6,389 nt of DNA from an uncultured Collinsella sp. (GCA_900553345.1 USDE01000084.1:1-6389), one strand, 5' to 3'; positions 1 through 5,439 are shown, counted from the first letter of the stretch. Numbers and translations: made by a program. The notes: a model not told the origin generated them from the sequence alone.

Positions 1-1321
1 GGAGTTCTTCTAAAAGAGAGAAATATCGTTTTTCATCCATTTTTCCCCTTACAAGAGCAAACTGCAGAGCCAGACAGTATACTGCAATCAGCTGGGTGCT
101 GTAGGCCTTTGTTGTCGCCACTGCAATCTCAGGCCCCGCCATAGTATAGAAAACATTGTCTGCTTCCCTGGCAATCGAAGAGCCGACCACATTAACAACA
201 GCAAGCGTCTTTACTCCGCACTGCTTTGCCTCCCGAAGAGCTGCCAGGCTGTCCGCCGTCTCTCCGGACTGGCTGATAACAACCACAAGACTTCCGGGCG
301 CTAACAGGGGCTTTCTGTAACGAAACTCCGAGGCCACATCAATCCGAACCGGAATCTCAGCCAGATCCTCCATCACATACTGGGCTACAGCCCCCACATG
401 ATAAGCCGATCCGCAGGCCACAATCTGAATCTGAGAAATCTCACGGATCTCCTCCTCCGTCAATCCCACGCCAGACAAATCCAGTCTGCCGTCACGAATC
501 ACAGAGCTGAGGGTGTCTGCCACAGCCTTGGGCTGTTCATGGATTTCCTTCAGCATGAAATGGGGGAAGCCGTTCTTCATGGCCGCGTCCATGTTCCAGC
601 TGACCTCCAGTGTTTCCGGCTCCACACGGTTAAAGTCCATATCATATACACGGACTTTGTATGGCGTCAGGCGCACAATACAGCCCTCAGGGACCACAAA
701 ATACTCCCTGGTATAAGAAATCAGGGCAGTAAGATCCGAGGCTATAAGCGCTCCTGAGTGGGTGTAGGAAGCAACAAGGGGGCTTACCTTCCTTACGGCA
801 TATATCTCACCGGGACGGTCCGCAAAAAGGATACAGAAACCATAGGAGCCTTCAAGCGTGCCTGTAAAAGCTGCGATGGCCTTCAGCGGATCCTGGCCGC
901 ATCCCCTGTAAGCAGAATCCAGAACAGCCGCAGCTACCTCGCTGTCGGTCTGGGAGACAAGACGGCCTTCCAATCCATATTCCTGCGTTAGCTGGCGGTA
1001 ATTTTCGATGATTCCATTGTGAATCAGGGTTACCTGTCCGCAGCTGTGGGGATGGGCATTGGCGTCCGTTACACCTCCGTGAGTGGCCCAGCGGGTATGG
1101 CCGATACCGCAGGTAGCGTCGCTGTCGATATTGGAAAGCTCGCTCTCCAGGCCCGCAACCTTACCCACGCGGCGGATGACGTCGAGGTGAGCCGCGGCGC
1201 CCTCGCCCACCTCGAGCGCGACGCCCGAGGAGTCATAACCGCGATATTCCATACGCTTAAGGCCCGTGACCAGAATGTTCTTTGCAATATCAGAGCCGGT
1301 GTAGCCGACAATTCCGCACAT
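1..1321 (-). CDS. glmS: Glutamine--fructose-6-phosphate aminotransferase (isomerizing), 5' 440 codons, mosaic
   Basis: GlmS makes glucosamine-6-phosphate from fructose-6-phosphate and glutamine in the cytoplasm, the entry step to peptidoglycan amino sugars. I translated the frame by hand and it is open from the ATG at 1321 to the left edge: 440 codons of a family of about 600. It starts MCGIVGY, so Cys2 is the N-terminal nucleophile of the class II amidotransferase domain. GIGHTRWATHG (72-82), HNGIIEN (101-107) and TDSE (125-128) follow. The first SIS sugar-isomerase domain begins near 299 (VACGSAYH; SQSGET 350-355; TKAYSTQ 404-410). The second SIS domain and C-terminal active-site residues lie outside the window. 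GAAGGGA ends about 8 bases before the ATG and can serve as ribosome binding site. Codons 1-82 have only CGN arginine codons and are very GC-rich. Codons after ~83 use AGG/AGA and GGA repeatedly. The join suggests recombination or misassembly. The enzyme assignment is firm; the integrity of the gene is not. Confidence 0.95.
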   Translation of the reverse strand, partial: MCGIVGYTGSDIAKNILVTGLKRMEYRGYDSSGVALEVGEGAAAHLDVIRRVGKVAGLESELSNIDSDATCGIGHTRWATHGGVTDANAHPHSCGQVTLIHNGIIENYRQLTQEYGLEGRLVSQTDSEVAAAVLDSAYRGCGQDPLKAIAAFTGTLEGSYGFCILFADRPGEIYAVRKVSPLVASYTHSGALIASDLTALISYTREYFVVPEGCIVRLTPYKVRVYDMDFNRVEPETLEVSWNMDAAMKNGFPHFMLKEIHEQPKAVADTLSSVIRDGRLDLSGVGLTEEEIREISQIQIVACGSAYHVGAVAQYVMEDLAEIPVRIDVASEFRYRKPLLAPGSLVVVISQSGETADSLAALREAKQCGVKTLAVVNVVGSSIAREADNVFYTMAGPEIAVATTKAYSTQLIAVYCLALQFALVRGKMDEKRYFSLLEEL

Positions 1322-1350
1322 AGGATAAATCCCTTCGCTCGCGTGACTGC

Positions 1351-1373
1351 AAAACGCCCACGCACGACGGGCG
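1351..1373 (-). promoter_or_regulatory. Short GC hairpin plus T4 in the glmS leader
   Basis: On the minus strand CGCCC (1373-1369) and GGGCG (1359-1355) pair around a 9-base loop and are followed at once by TTTT (1354-1351), about 30 bases before the glmS start. It has the form of a weak intrinsic terminator or attenuator. Five base pairs and four T residues are too few to be sure; chance is a real alternative. Confidence 0.25.
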
Positions 1374-1391
1374 CTGAGACGTATAACGTCC

Positions 1392-1404
1392 GAGTATTGT
1401 ACTC
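1392..1404 (-). promoter_or_regulatory. Candidate glmS -10 element within a small dyad
   Basis: The minus strand reads TACAAT at 1401-1396, five of six matches to TATAAT, 75 bases before the glmS ATG. It sits inside the dyad GAGTA-N3-TACTC. No convincing -35 hexamer lies 16-18 bases upstream, so an activator or another promoter is possible. This is a suggestion, not an assignment. Confidence 0.3.
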
Positions 1405-1422
1405 ACACAAACGCAAGCTGAT

Positions 1423-1456
1423 ATACCAGAAGTGGTATCTTAAACTGGATACCACT
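1423..1456 (-). promoter_or_regulatory. Three alternating half-sites (ATACCA / TGGTAT / ATACCA) upstream of glmS
   Basis: ATACCA (1423-1428) and TGGTAT (1433-1438) form a 6-bp dyad with a 4-base centre. AGTGGTATC (1431-1439) and GATACCACT (1448-1456) form a perfect 9-bp dyad with an 8-base centre. The middle half-site is shared, so in RNA the two hairpins would exclude each other. In DNA, TGGTnTnnACCA-like sites are known for GntR/HutC regulators of amino-sugar genes (NagR/DasR class), which makes a glmS operator plausible, but the spacing here is not the canonical one. No T-run follows, so it is not a simple terminator for the transporter operon. Confidence 0.45.
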
Positions 1457-1471
1457 CGATGCACACACCCT

Positions 1472-1506
1472 ACCACCACAACGGTGACAGGCACCTTTGC
1501 GGTGGT
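1472..1506. repeat. REP-like palindrome, copy 1 (TGACAGGCA loop)
   Basis: The arms 1472-1484 and 1494-1506 pair at 11 of 13 positions around the loop TGACAGGCA. The outer arm is ACCACC/GGTGGT. It begins ten bases beyond the permease stop codon, in the gap before glmS. It is clearly the same element as the palindrome at 3159-3195, with which it shares the core GACAGGCACCTTTG. At the RNA level it could end the transporter transcript or stabilise its 3' end, but no T-run follows. Confidence 0.75.
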
Positions 1507-1515
1507 TGGCACCCC

Positions 1516-2163
1516 CTAGGGACGCAGGCGGCGTTCGAGCCGATTGCCCAGGGCCGTGAGTGCCATAACAATGACGTAGTAGACCACGGCCACCACTAAA
1601 AACGGTTCAAAGGCTCGATAGGTGAGCGCCTGCACGCTCTGGGCGGCGCGCATCATATCCATCAGGCCGATGGTTGCCACCAGCGAGGAGCTCTTGAGGA
1701 CCGTGATCACTTCGTTGACCAGAGCAGGGGCAATCGAGCGCATCGCCTGCGGAACGATGATCTTGCGCATCATGGGAACATAGCGAAGCCCGATGGCCCG
1801 AGCGGCATCGTACTGCCCCCGGTCAACGCCCTCGATACCACCGCGCACCGTCTCGGACACCGTCGCTGAGCCGTTGAGCCCCAGCGTAATGGCACCGGCG
1901 GCAAACATCGAAATTTTGAAGCCCGTGAGCTGCGGCGTCGCAAAGTACGCCAAAAAAAGCAACACGATGAGCGGCACGCCGCGAAAGATAGAGGTGTAGA
2001 AGTTGAGCACCGCACGCAATGGGCGACAGGGCAAAACCTTGAGCACGGCAATGAGAAAGCCCAGGACGAGTGCTATGGCCAGCGCGGCGGCCGTCACCTG
2101 ACAGGTCACGACCAGGCCGCTCATAAACATCGGTATATATGGTTCTAGCAGTTCAAACTTCAT
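1516..2163 (-). CDS. Polar amino-acid ABC transporter permease (HisM/GlnP type)
   Basis: Integral-membrane subunit of an importer for amino acids or similar small polar solutes; the exact substrate cannot be read from sequence. The protein has 215 residues, normal for the family, and several hydrophobic segments (about 13-43, 62-76, 85-97, 150-166 and 187-206). Family marks are FRGVPLIVLLF (60-70), the EAA loop that contacts the ATPase (DAARAIG 119-125 through PQA 138-140), and LKSSSLVATIGL (156-167). I chose the ATG at 2163 over the one at 2169 because AAGGG lies 7 bases before the former but only 1 base before the latter. It follows the binding-protein gene by 33 bases on the same strand, so the two are probably cotranscribed. 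The usual third gene, the ATPase, is absent: the next gene downstream is glmS. The pair may borrow an ATPase encoded elsewhere. Confidence 0.92.
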   Translation of the reverse strand: MKFELLEPYIPMFMSGLVVTCQVTAAALAIALVLGFLIAVLKVLPCRPLRAVLNFYTSIFRGVPLIVLLFLAYFATPQLTGFKISMFAAGAITLGLNGSATVSETVRGGIEGVDRGQYDAARAIGLRYVPMMRKIIVPQAMRSIAPALVNEVITVLKSSSLVATIGLMDMMRAAQSVQALTYRAFEPFLVVAVVYYVIVMALTALGNRLERRLRP

Positions 2164-2196
2164 CAGCATGCCCTTGGCGCGCGCCTCACCGGCTCG

Positions 2197-3078
2197 CTAT
2201 TTTCCGGCAACCGTCGACGTACCGGAAGCGGAATAGTCGCCGTTCCACATGAAGTCGGCGCCCACATACTGCTTGATGCAGTCATCGATGGTGCCGTCCT
2301 CGAGCATCTCGCCGATGCATTCGTCAAGCGCCGCGACAAATCCGGCACCCTTCTTGGCCATCAGGCGGTACACGCCCACGTGATCGCTCGTCTCGGAGCG
2401 ATCGAGCAGGCCCAGCACCAGGCCCTCATTCGCATCGCGCATGGACTGGCCCTCGGCGCCGTCACACAGGTAGGCATCGATGCGCCCGGCGAGCACCTCT
2501 TGCAGGCACTGGTCGCCACCGTCGTACGTGTGAATATCAGCATCGGGCATGACCTTGGCGATGAACTTGTTCTGCACGGTACCGGTGGTGCAGGCGATAG
2601 ACTTGCCGGCGAGGTCCTCAACGCGCTTGACGGGATCGCCGCCGAGCGTGAGAACGCCCACAAGCGGCTGATAGTAGCCGCGCGTGAAGTCATAGGTCTG
2701 CTCGCGCTCTTCGTTGGAGCTCATCGCCATGGTAAAGGCCTTGTCATCGCTCTGCACCGATGCAAGCGTGGCGGCAAAGTCCTGCGGCTCAAAGTCGTAA
2801 GAAAAGCCCAGGCGCGAGGCCATCTCGTCGGCAATGGCGATATCCAGGCCGACAACCTTCTGCTTGCCGTCCGACTGCGTCTCCAGATAGCGATAGGGCG
2901 CAAAGGCATCGTCGCCCACAAAGGTGAGCTTGGCGCCCTTGATATCGTCGCCCGCAACCGCAGCAGAACCAGCGGCAGAGCCCTTGTCAGCGCCACTGCC
3001 AGCGCAACCGCTCGCCGCAACCATTGCAGCACCGGCGATCAAACCCAGGAAATCACGACGAGAAACAGCGCGAGTCAT
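2197..3078 (-). CDS. Amino-acid ABC transporter substrate-binding lipoprotein (SBP family 3) with Tat-type signal
   Basis: Extracytoplasmic receptor that delivers ligand to the permease encoded just downstream. The 293-residue protein begins with the twin-arginine motif SRRDFLG (6-12), a hydrophobic stretch, and the lipobox ASGC with Cys25 as the lipidation site. A Ser/Ala/Gly-rich linker follows to about residue 46. The mature part shows the family 3 pattern: FAPYRYLE, then VVGLDIAIADEMASRLGF, then LAGKSIACTTGTVQ and DAYLCDGAEGQ, ending with a helical segment and a Ser/Thr-rich tail. I chose the ATG at 3078 because GAAAGG lies 7 bases upstream and the signal peptide begins there. A TTG five codons earlier also opens the frame but its codons overlap the ribosome binding site. 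Family and role are secure; the substrate (polar or charged amino acid) is inference. A Tat-type leader implies export of a folded lipoprotein. Confidence 0.93.
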   Translation of the reverse strand: MTRAVSRRDFLGLIAGAAMVAASGCAGSGADKGSAAGSAAVAGDDIKGAKLTFVGDDAFAPYRYLETQSDGKQKVVGLDIAIADEMASRLGFSYDFEPQDFAATLASVQSDDKAFTMAMSSNEEREQTYDFTRGYYQPLVGVLTLGGDPVKRVEDLAGKSIACTTGTVQNKFIAKVMPDADIHTYDGGDQCLQEVLAGRIDAYLCDGAEGQSMRDANEGLVLGLLDRSETSDHVGVYRLMAKKGAGFVAALDECIGEMLEDGTIDDCIKQYVGADFMWNGDYSASGTSTVAGK

Positions 3079-3158
3079 ACCAAAGCCTTTCAATCTACGT
3101 TCAAAGCGGCTTCCATTGTAGACACTCCACCGTTTAGCGAGCAGCCCAGCTGCGCCAA

Positions 3159-3195
3159 AACCACCACAAAGGGGACAGGCACCTTTGTGGTGGTT
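3159..3195. repeat. REP-like palindrome, copy 2 (perfect 14-bp stem, GGACAGGCA loop)
   Basis: AACCACCACAAAGG (3159-3172) is exactly complementary to CCTTTGTGGTGGTT (3182-3195) around the 9-base loop GGACAGGCA. It shares arms, loop and orientation with 1472-1506. A perfect stem, a conserved loop and intergenic location fit a dispersed REP-type element, a class commonly mobilised in trans by an IS200-like REP-associated transposase. No such transposase is in the window. Confidence 0.85.
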
Positions 3196-3225
3196 CGGGT
3201 GTCTGACAACAAGCTCCGCCGAAAC

Positions 3226-3362
3226 GTCTCAATCTGTAACATCTGGGGCGCCGAAAGAGGGTTTGCTGTTACAGATCGAGATTTTCCGCCCGGCCCCGGC
3301 GATCTGTCTCAATCTGTAACAGGTAGGTCTTGTTTTGTCGTCCAGATGTTACAGATCGAGAC
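3226..3362. repeat. Nested inverted-repeat array: four copies of the ATCTGTAACA unit
   Basis: The unit GTCTCAATCTGTAACA occurs at 3226-3241 and 3306-3321. Its near-complement TGTTACAGATCGAGA occurs at 3267-3281 and 3347-3361. Orientation alternates: forward, reverse, forward, reverse. The outermost copies also share the flank TCTGG/CCAGA, giving a 21-base inverted pair (3226-3246 with 3342-3362) with one mismatch. The two inner copies share a different flank (CTGTTACAG; 3266-3281 with 3307-3322). The array is therefore a palindrome within a palindrome. I do not recognise a protein known to bind this unit. It may be a mosaic REP element (BIME-like) or an operator cluster. Confidence 0.8.
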
Positions 3363-3384
3363 AATTGAAGGGCCAGGCAACGCG

Positions 3385-3428
3385 ACCACCGCAAAGGAGG
3401 CAGCGCGCTGCGCCACCCTTGCGGTGGT
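3385..3428. repeat. REP-like palindrome, copy 3, with a self-complementary loop
   Basis: ACCACCGCAAAGG (3385-3397) pairs with CCCTTGCGGTGGT (3416-3428) at 12 of 13 positions. The arms belong to the same family as the palindromes at 1472 and 3159, but the loop differs: it contains the perfect 12-base palindrome GCAGCGCGCTGC (3400-3411). The same arms with two loop types suggest either divergence or loop replacement. A T-run is absent, so it is not an obvious terminator. Confidence 0.75.
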
Positions 3429-3457
3429 TTGGTCTGGACTCCGGTGTTTGCCCAGAT

Positions 3458-3498
3458 AAAACCTGCCAAAATAAACCTGCCCCTAATTGGTAGGTTTT
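3458..3498. repeat. AAACCTGCC direct repeat with inverted third copy at the lacI-type promoter
   Basis: AAAACCTGCC (3458-3467) and AAACCTGCC (3473-3481) are direct repeats. GGTAGGTTTT (3489-3498) is their inverted form with one mismatch. The last copy overlaps the -35 hexamer of the promoter for the downstream repressor gene. Its position makes it a candidate operator for autoregulation, though it does not have the short CG-centred dyad most LacI-family proteins bind. Confidence 0.4.
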
Positions 3499-3527
3499 GA
3501 CACCCTGGGAACAGGCGATGCTACAAT
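3497..3527 (+). promoter_or_regulatory. Promoter of the LacI-family gene (consensus -35, extended -10)
   Basis: TTGACA (3497-3502) is a perfect -35 hexamer. TACAAT (3522-3527) matches TATAAT at five of six bases and is preceded by TG plus one base, the extended -10 form. The spacer is 19 bases, longer than optimal, which the extended -10 may compensate. Transcription would begin near 3534, leaving a leader of about 30 bases. This promoter also shows that a TTG-started longer frame from 3497 is not real. Confidence 0.65.
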
Positions 3528-3562
3528 CTGACTCGTACTTGAAACGCATCAAAGGGGCCGCT

Positions 3563-4675
3563 ATGGCAAAGGTTAAAATCAGCGATGTCGCGCGCGAGGC
3601 AGGGGTTTCGCTGGGCACGGTATCCAACGCGCTCAACCATCCCGAAAAGCTGCGCCCCGAGACCCTCAAACTCATCAACGAGACCATCAATCGCCTTGGC
3701 TACCTGCCCAACCAAAGCGCCCGTCAGCTCGCGGGCGGCACCACCAAGTCCTTTGGCCTGGTCCTCCCCCGTCTCGATCACGGCTTTTCGCTCCAAATCG
3801 CCAGCGGCGCCCACAACGAGGCCCGCAAGCACGGTTACGACCTGCTCATCGCCAACGCCGATAACGACGACATCCTCGAGGACCATTACCTGCGCTATTT
3901 TATGGGCACGCAGATGTCCGGCGTCATGGTTCAGCCCATGGCGTCCCCCGATTGGCATCCCGCAATGACCAAGATGCCCGTGCCGATCGTCCATCTGGAC
4001 ATCCACTGCTCCGAACCCGGTTACTATGTGGCCGCCGACAACGAGGCGCAGGGACGCATTATCGCCGAGCTCGCCATCGCCCGCGGCGCGCGCCATATCA
4101 CCGTTGTGGGCAGAGCGGCATTTATGCAGCTCACCCTGCGCGTACTTGGCATTCACAAGGCCCTCGCCCTGCATCCCGATATCAAGATCGAAATCATCGA
4201 CGCCGGCGAATGGAATACCGCTGCCGACGGTTACAGCATCGGCGCTCAGATTGCCGATCGCTCTTCCGACGAGCGCCCCGATTTTGTCATCGGCCTTACC
4301 GATGTATTGGCCTCGGGCGTTATCTCGGCGTTGACCGACAAAGGCATCCCCGTCCCCGAGCAGGTCCGCGTGGCCGGCTGCGACGGCAACCCGCTTGCAT
4401 GGAGCGGCGCGGTACCGCTCACCACCGTAGCACCCCCGGGCTACGAGATTGGCCGCAAGGGTGTCCAGCTGCTCATGGAGCAAATCGAGAACAAGGCGCC
4501 GGCAAAAACCAAACGCGTCCGTATCGGCTCCGCCGCACGCACCGTCACCGAGGTCACAGCCGCCGAGGACATCAACCGTCAGGAACTCGTGCGGCCGTTC
4601 CTCTTGGAGCGCGCCAGTACCCAGGCGAGCAGCCAAGCCGAAGCCACCGCCATCAACCTCGGCGCGTATCTATAG
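3563..4675 (+). CDS. LacI/GalR-family transcriptional regulator
   Basis: DNA-binding regulator, probably a repressor responding to a sugar or related metabolite; the effector and target cannot be named from sequence. It has 370 residues, slightly longer than the typical 330-350. The N-terminal helix-turn-helix spans about 5-25 (ISDVAREAGVSLGTVSNALN) and the minor-groove hinge helix is PNQSARQLAG (49-58). A periplasmic-binding-protein-like effector domain follows from about residue 62 (FGLVLP...) and ends near PLTTVAPPGYEIGRKGVQLL. The last ~30 residues form an extra, low-complexity tail (Ala/Ser/Gln-rich). The ATG at 3563 is favoured because AAAGGGG lies 5 bases upstream and the protein starts MAKVKISDVA, as is normal for the family. 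The gene stands alone: no sugar transporter or glycosidase lies beside it, so it may act on itself or on distant genes. It converges on the HAD-family gene. Confidence 0.93.
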   Translation: MAKVKISDVAREAGVSLGTVSNALNHPEKLRPETLKLINETINRLGYLPNQSARQLAGGTTKSFGLVLPRLDHGFSLQIASGAHNEARKHGYDLLIANADNDDILEDHYLRYFMGTQMSGVMVQPMASPDWHPAMTKMPVPIVHLDIHCSEPGYYVAADNEAQGRIIAELAIARGARHITVVGRAAFMQLTLRVLGIHKALALHPDIKIEIIDAGEWNTAADGYSIGAQIADRSSDERPDFVIGLTDVLASGVISALTDKGIPVPEQVRVAGCDGNPLAWSGAVPLTTVAPPGYEIGRKGVQLLMEQIENKAPAKTKRVRIGSAARTVTEVTAAEDINRQELVRPFLLERASTQASSQAEATAINLGAYL

Positions 4676-4700
4676 CACGTCGGTCAGTATGCCAAAACGC

Positions 4701-4750
4701 CGCTTAAGCAAAAGAGGCCCGACCATTGCCGGACCTCTTTTGCTTAAGCG
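4701..4750. terminator. Bidirectional intrinsic terminator between converging genes
   Basis: The arms 4701-4721 and 4730-4750 pair at 20 of 21 positions around an 8-base loop. On both strands the GC-rich core (GAGG.CCG class) is followed by TTTTGCTT, with the T-run paired to the A-run of the opposite arm. This is the form expected of a terminator that works in both directions. It lies 25 bases after the lacI-type stop and 38 bases after the HAD-gene stop. Confidence 0.88.
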
Positions 4751-4788
4751 CAAGGTCAGCCGATTGCTCGTTTCAACTCCGCAATTGT

Positions 4789-5439
4789 CTAGCGCACGGC
4801 CTTGACCGCCGCCGTCAGATCGAACAATGTGTCGAGCACGGCCTCGCAGCCATCCACCACGTCCTGCGGCAGCGGCACGATATCGGGGACGGCAAAGACG
4901 TGGCAGCCGGCCGTGATACCCGAGACGCAGCCGTTGCGCGAATCCTCGACCACGGCACATTCCTCGGGAGCAAAGCCCGCGCGCTCGCAGGCGAGCAGAT
5001 ACATCTCGGGGTCGGGCTTGCCGCGCACGACGTCCTCGCCGCAGGTCACCGTCTCAAACTTGTCAAAAAGACCGACCATCTTAAGGTTGCGCTCGGCCGT
5101 AGCGAGGCGCGACGACGTCGCTAGACCCACGTGATAGCCCGCAGCCAGCAGCTCGTCTATGCACTCGGCAGCGCCGGCCTTAAGCTCCAGTTCGGTCTTG
5201 ACCATCTCGTCGCGAATCTCCTTGTGGCGGACATAGATCGCCTCGGTGGTTTCGTGGCTGCCGTAATGCTTATCAAGGATGTCCATGACATCGGGCAGCG
5301 TGCGACCGATAAACTGATGGATCAGCGCTTCATCAATCGCGACCCCCAGCTCGGCAGCGCCCGCCTTCCATGCCTTGATGCCCAAACGCTCGGTATCGAC
5401 CAGCGTTCCGTCCATGTCAAAAATAACAGCCTTGATCAT
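4789..5439 (-). CDS. HAD-superfamily hydrolase, beta-phosphoglucomutase/phosphatase-like (subfamily I)
   Basis: Cytoplasmic phosphate-transfer enzyme acting on a small phosphorylated metabolite, perhaps a sugar phosphate; the substrate is not decidable here. All four HAD motifs are visible in the 216-residue protein: DMDGT (8-12, nucleophile Asp8 and acid/base Asp10), TSS (108-110), Lys141 in RGKPDPE, and VVEDSRNG (163-170, metal-binding Asp166). The helical cap lies between motif I and motif II (about 16-90) and has the length usual for class C1 caps of this subfamily. I chose the ATG at 5439 because GAGGGG stands 6 bases upstream and the protein then begins directly at MIKAVIFDMDGT. An upstream in-frame ATG at 5520 would add 27 poorly conserved-looking residues across the AT-rich promoter area. 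The gene is divergent from larE and convergent with the regulator gene. Confidence 0.92.
   Translation of the reverse strand: MIKAVIFDMDGTLVDTERLGIKAWKAGAAELGVAIDEALIHQFIGRTLPDVMDILDKHYGSHETTEAIYVRHKEIRDEMVKTELELKAGAAECIDELLAAGYHVGLATSSRLATAERNLKMVGLFDKFETVTCGEDVVRGKPDPEMYLLACERAGFAPEECAVVEDSRNGCVSGITAGCHVFAVPDIVPLPQDVVDGCEAVLDTLFDLTAAVKAVR

Larger units (their letters stand above)
3079..3562. other. 484-base gene-free region rich in palindromes
   Basis: This gap separates the divergent binding-protein and lacI-type genes. I find no credible coding frame in it. In order it holds the binding-protein ribosome binding site, a possible minus-strand -10 (TACAAT, 3120-3115, with no good -35), a REP-like palindrome, a nested four-copy repeat array, a third palindrome, short AAACCTGCC repeats and the plus-strand promoter. 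Well over half of the bases from 3159 to 3498 belong to one inverted repeat or another or to the spacers between paired arms. Confidence 0.8.

Noticed and set aside
1072..1105. A frameshift in glmS at the composition change
   Set aside because: Translation continues in one frame from MCGIVGY through HTRWATHG into HNGIIEN and the SIS domain, with no stop or gap.
1322..1471. A glmS ribozyme/riboswitch in the leader
   Set aside because: The glmS ribozyme is a Firmicute element with a characteristic pseudoknotted fold of about 150+ bases near the start codon; I see no such core, only short dyads.
398..1519. Several plus-strand frames (398-757, 758-991, 1019-1519) and a minus frame 1069-1512
   Set aside because: All lie over glmS in other frames or on the other strand. 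The glmS frame is continuous from 1321 to the edge and carries all expected motifs.
3226..3362. A small CRISPR array
   Set aside because: The copies alternate in orientation, spacers differ in length, and no cas gene is near; CRISPR repeats are direct.
3385..3428. Intrinsic terminator
   Set aside because: No T-run on either side, and it lies upstream of both divergent genes, where no transcript needs ending.
2380..3459. A 359-codon plus-strand open frame covering the binding-protein gene and the repeats
   Set aside because: It is antisense to the lipoprotein gene, then runs through palindromic non-coding DNA; the translation is low-information Arg/Ala-rich sequence.
3497..3562. An N-terminal extension of the LacI-family protein from TTG at 3497
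   Set aside because: The codons would overlap the -35 and -10 elements, and a strong ribosome binding site and the family-typical start are at 3563.
3521..4636. A 371-codon open frame on the minus strand opposite the LacI-family gene
   Set aside because: It is antisense to a gene with clear HTH and effector-domain motifs; high GC favours long antisense frames. Its protein has no recognisable motif and no sensible ribosome binding site.
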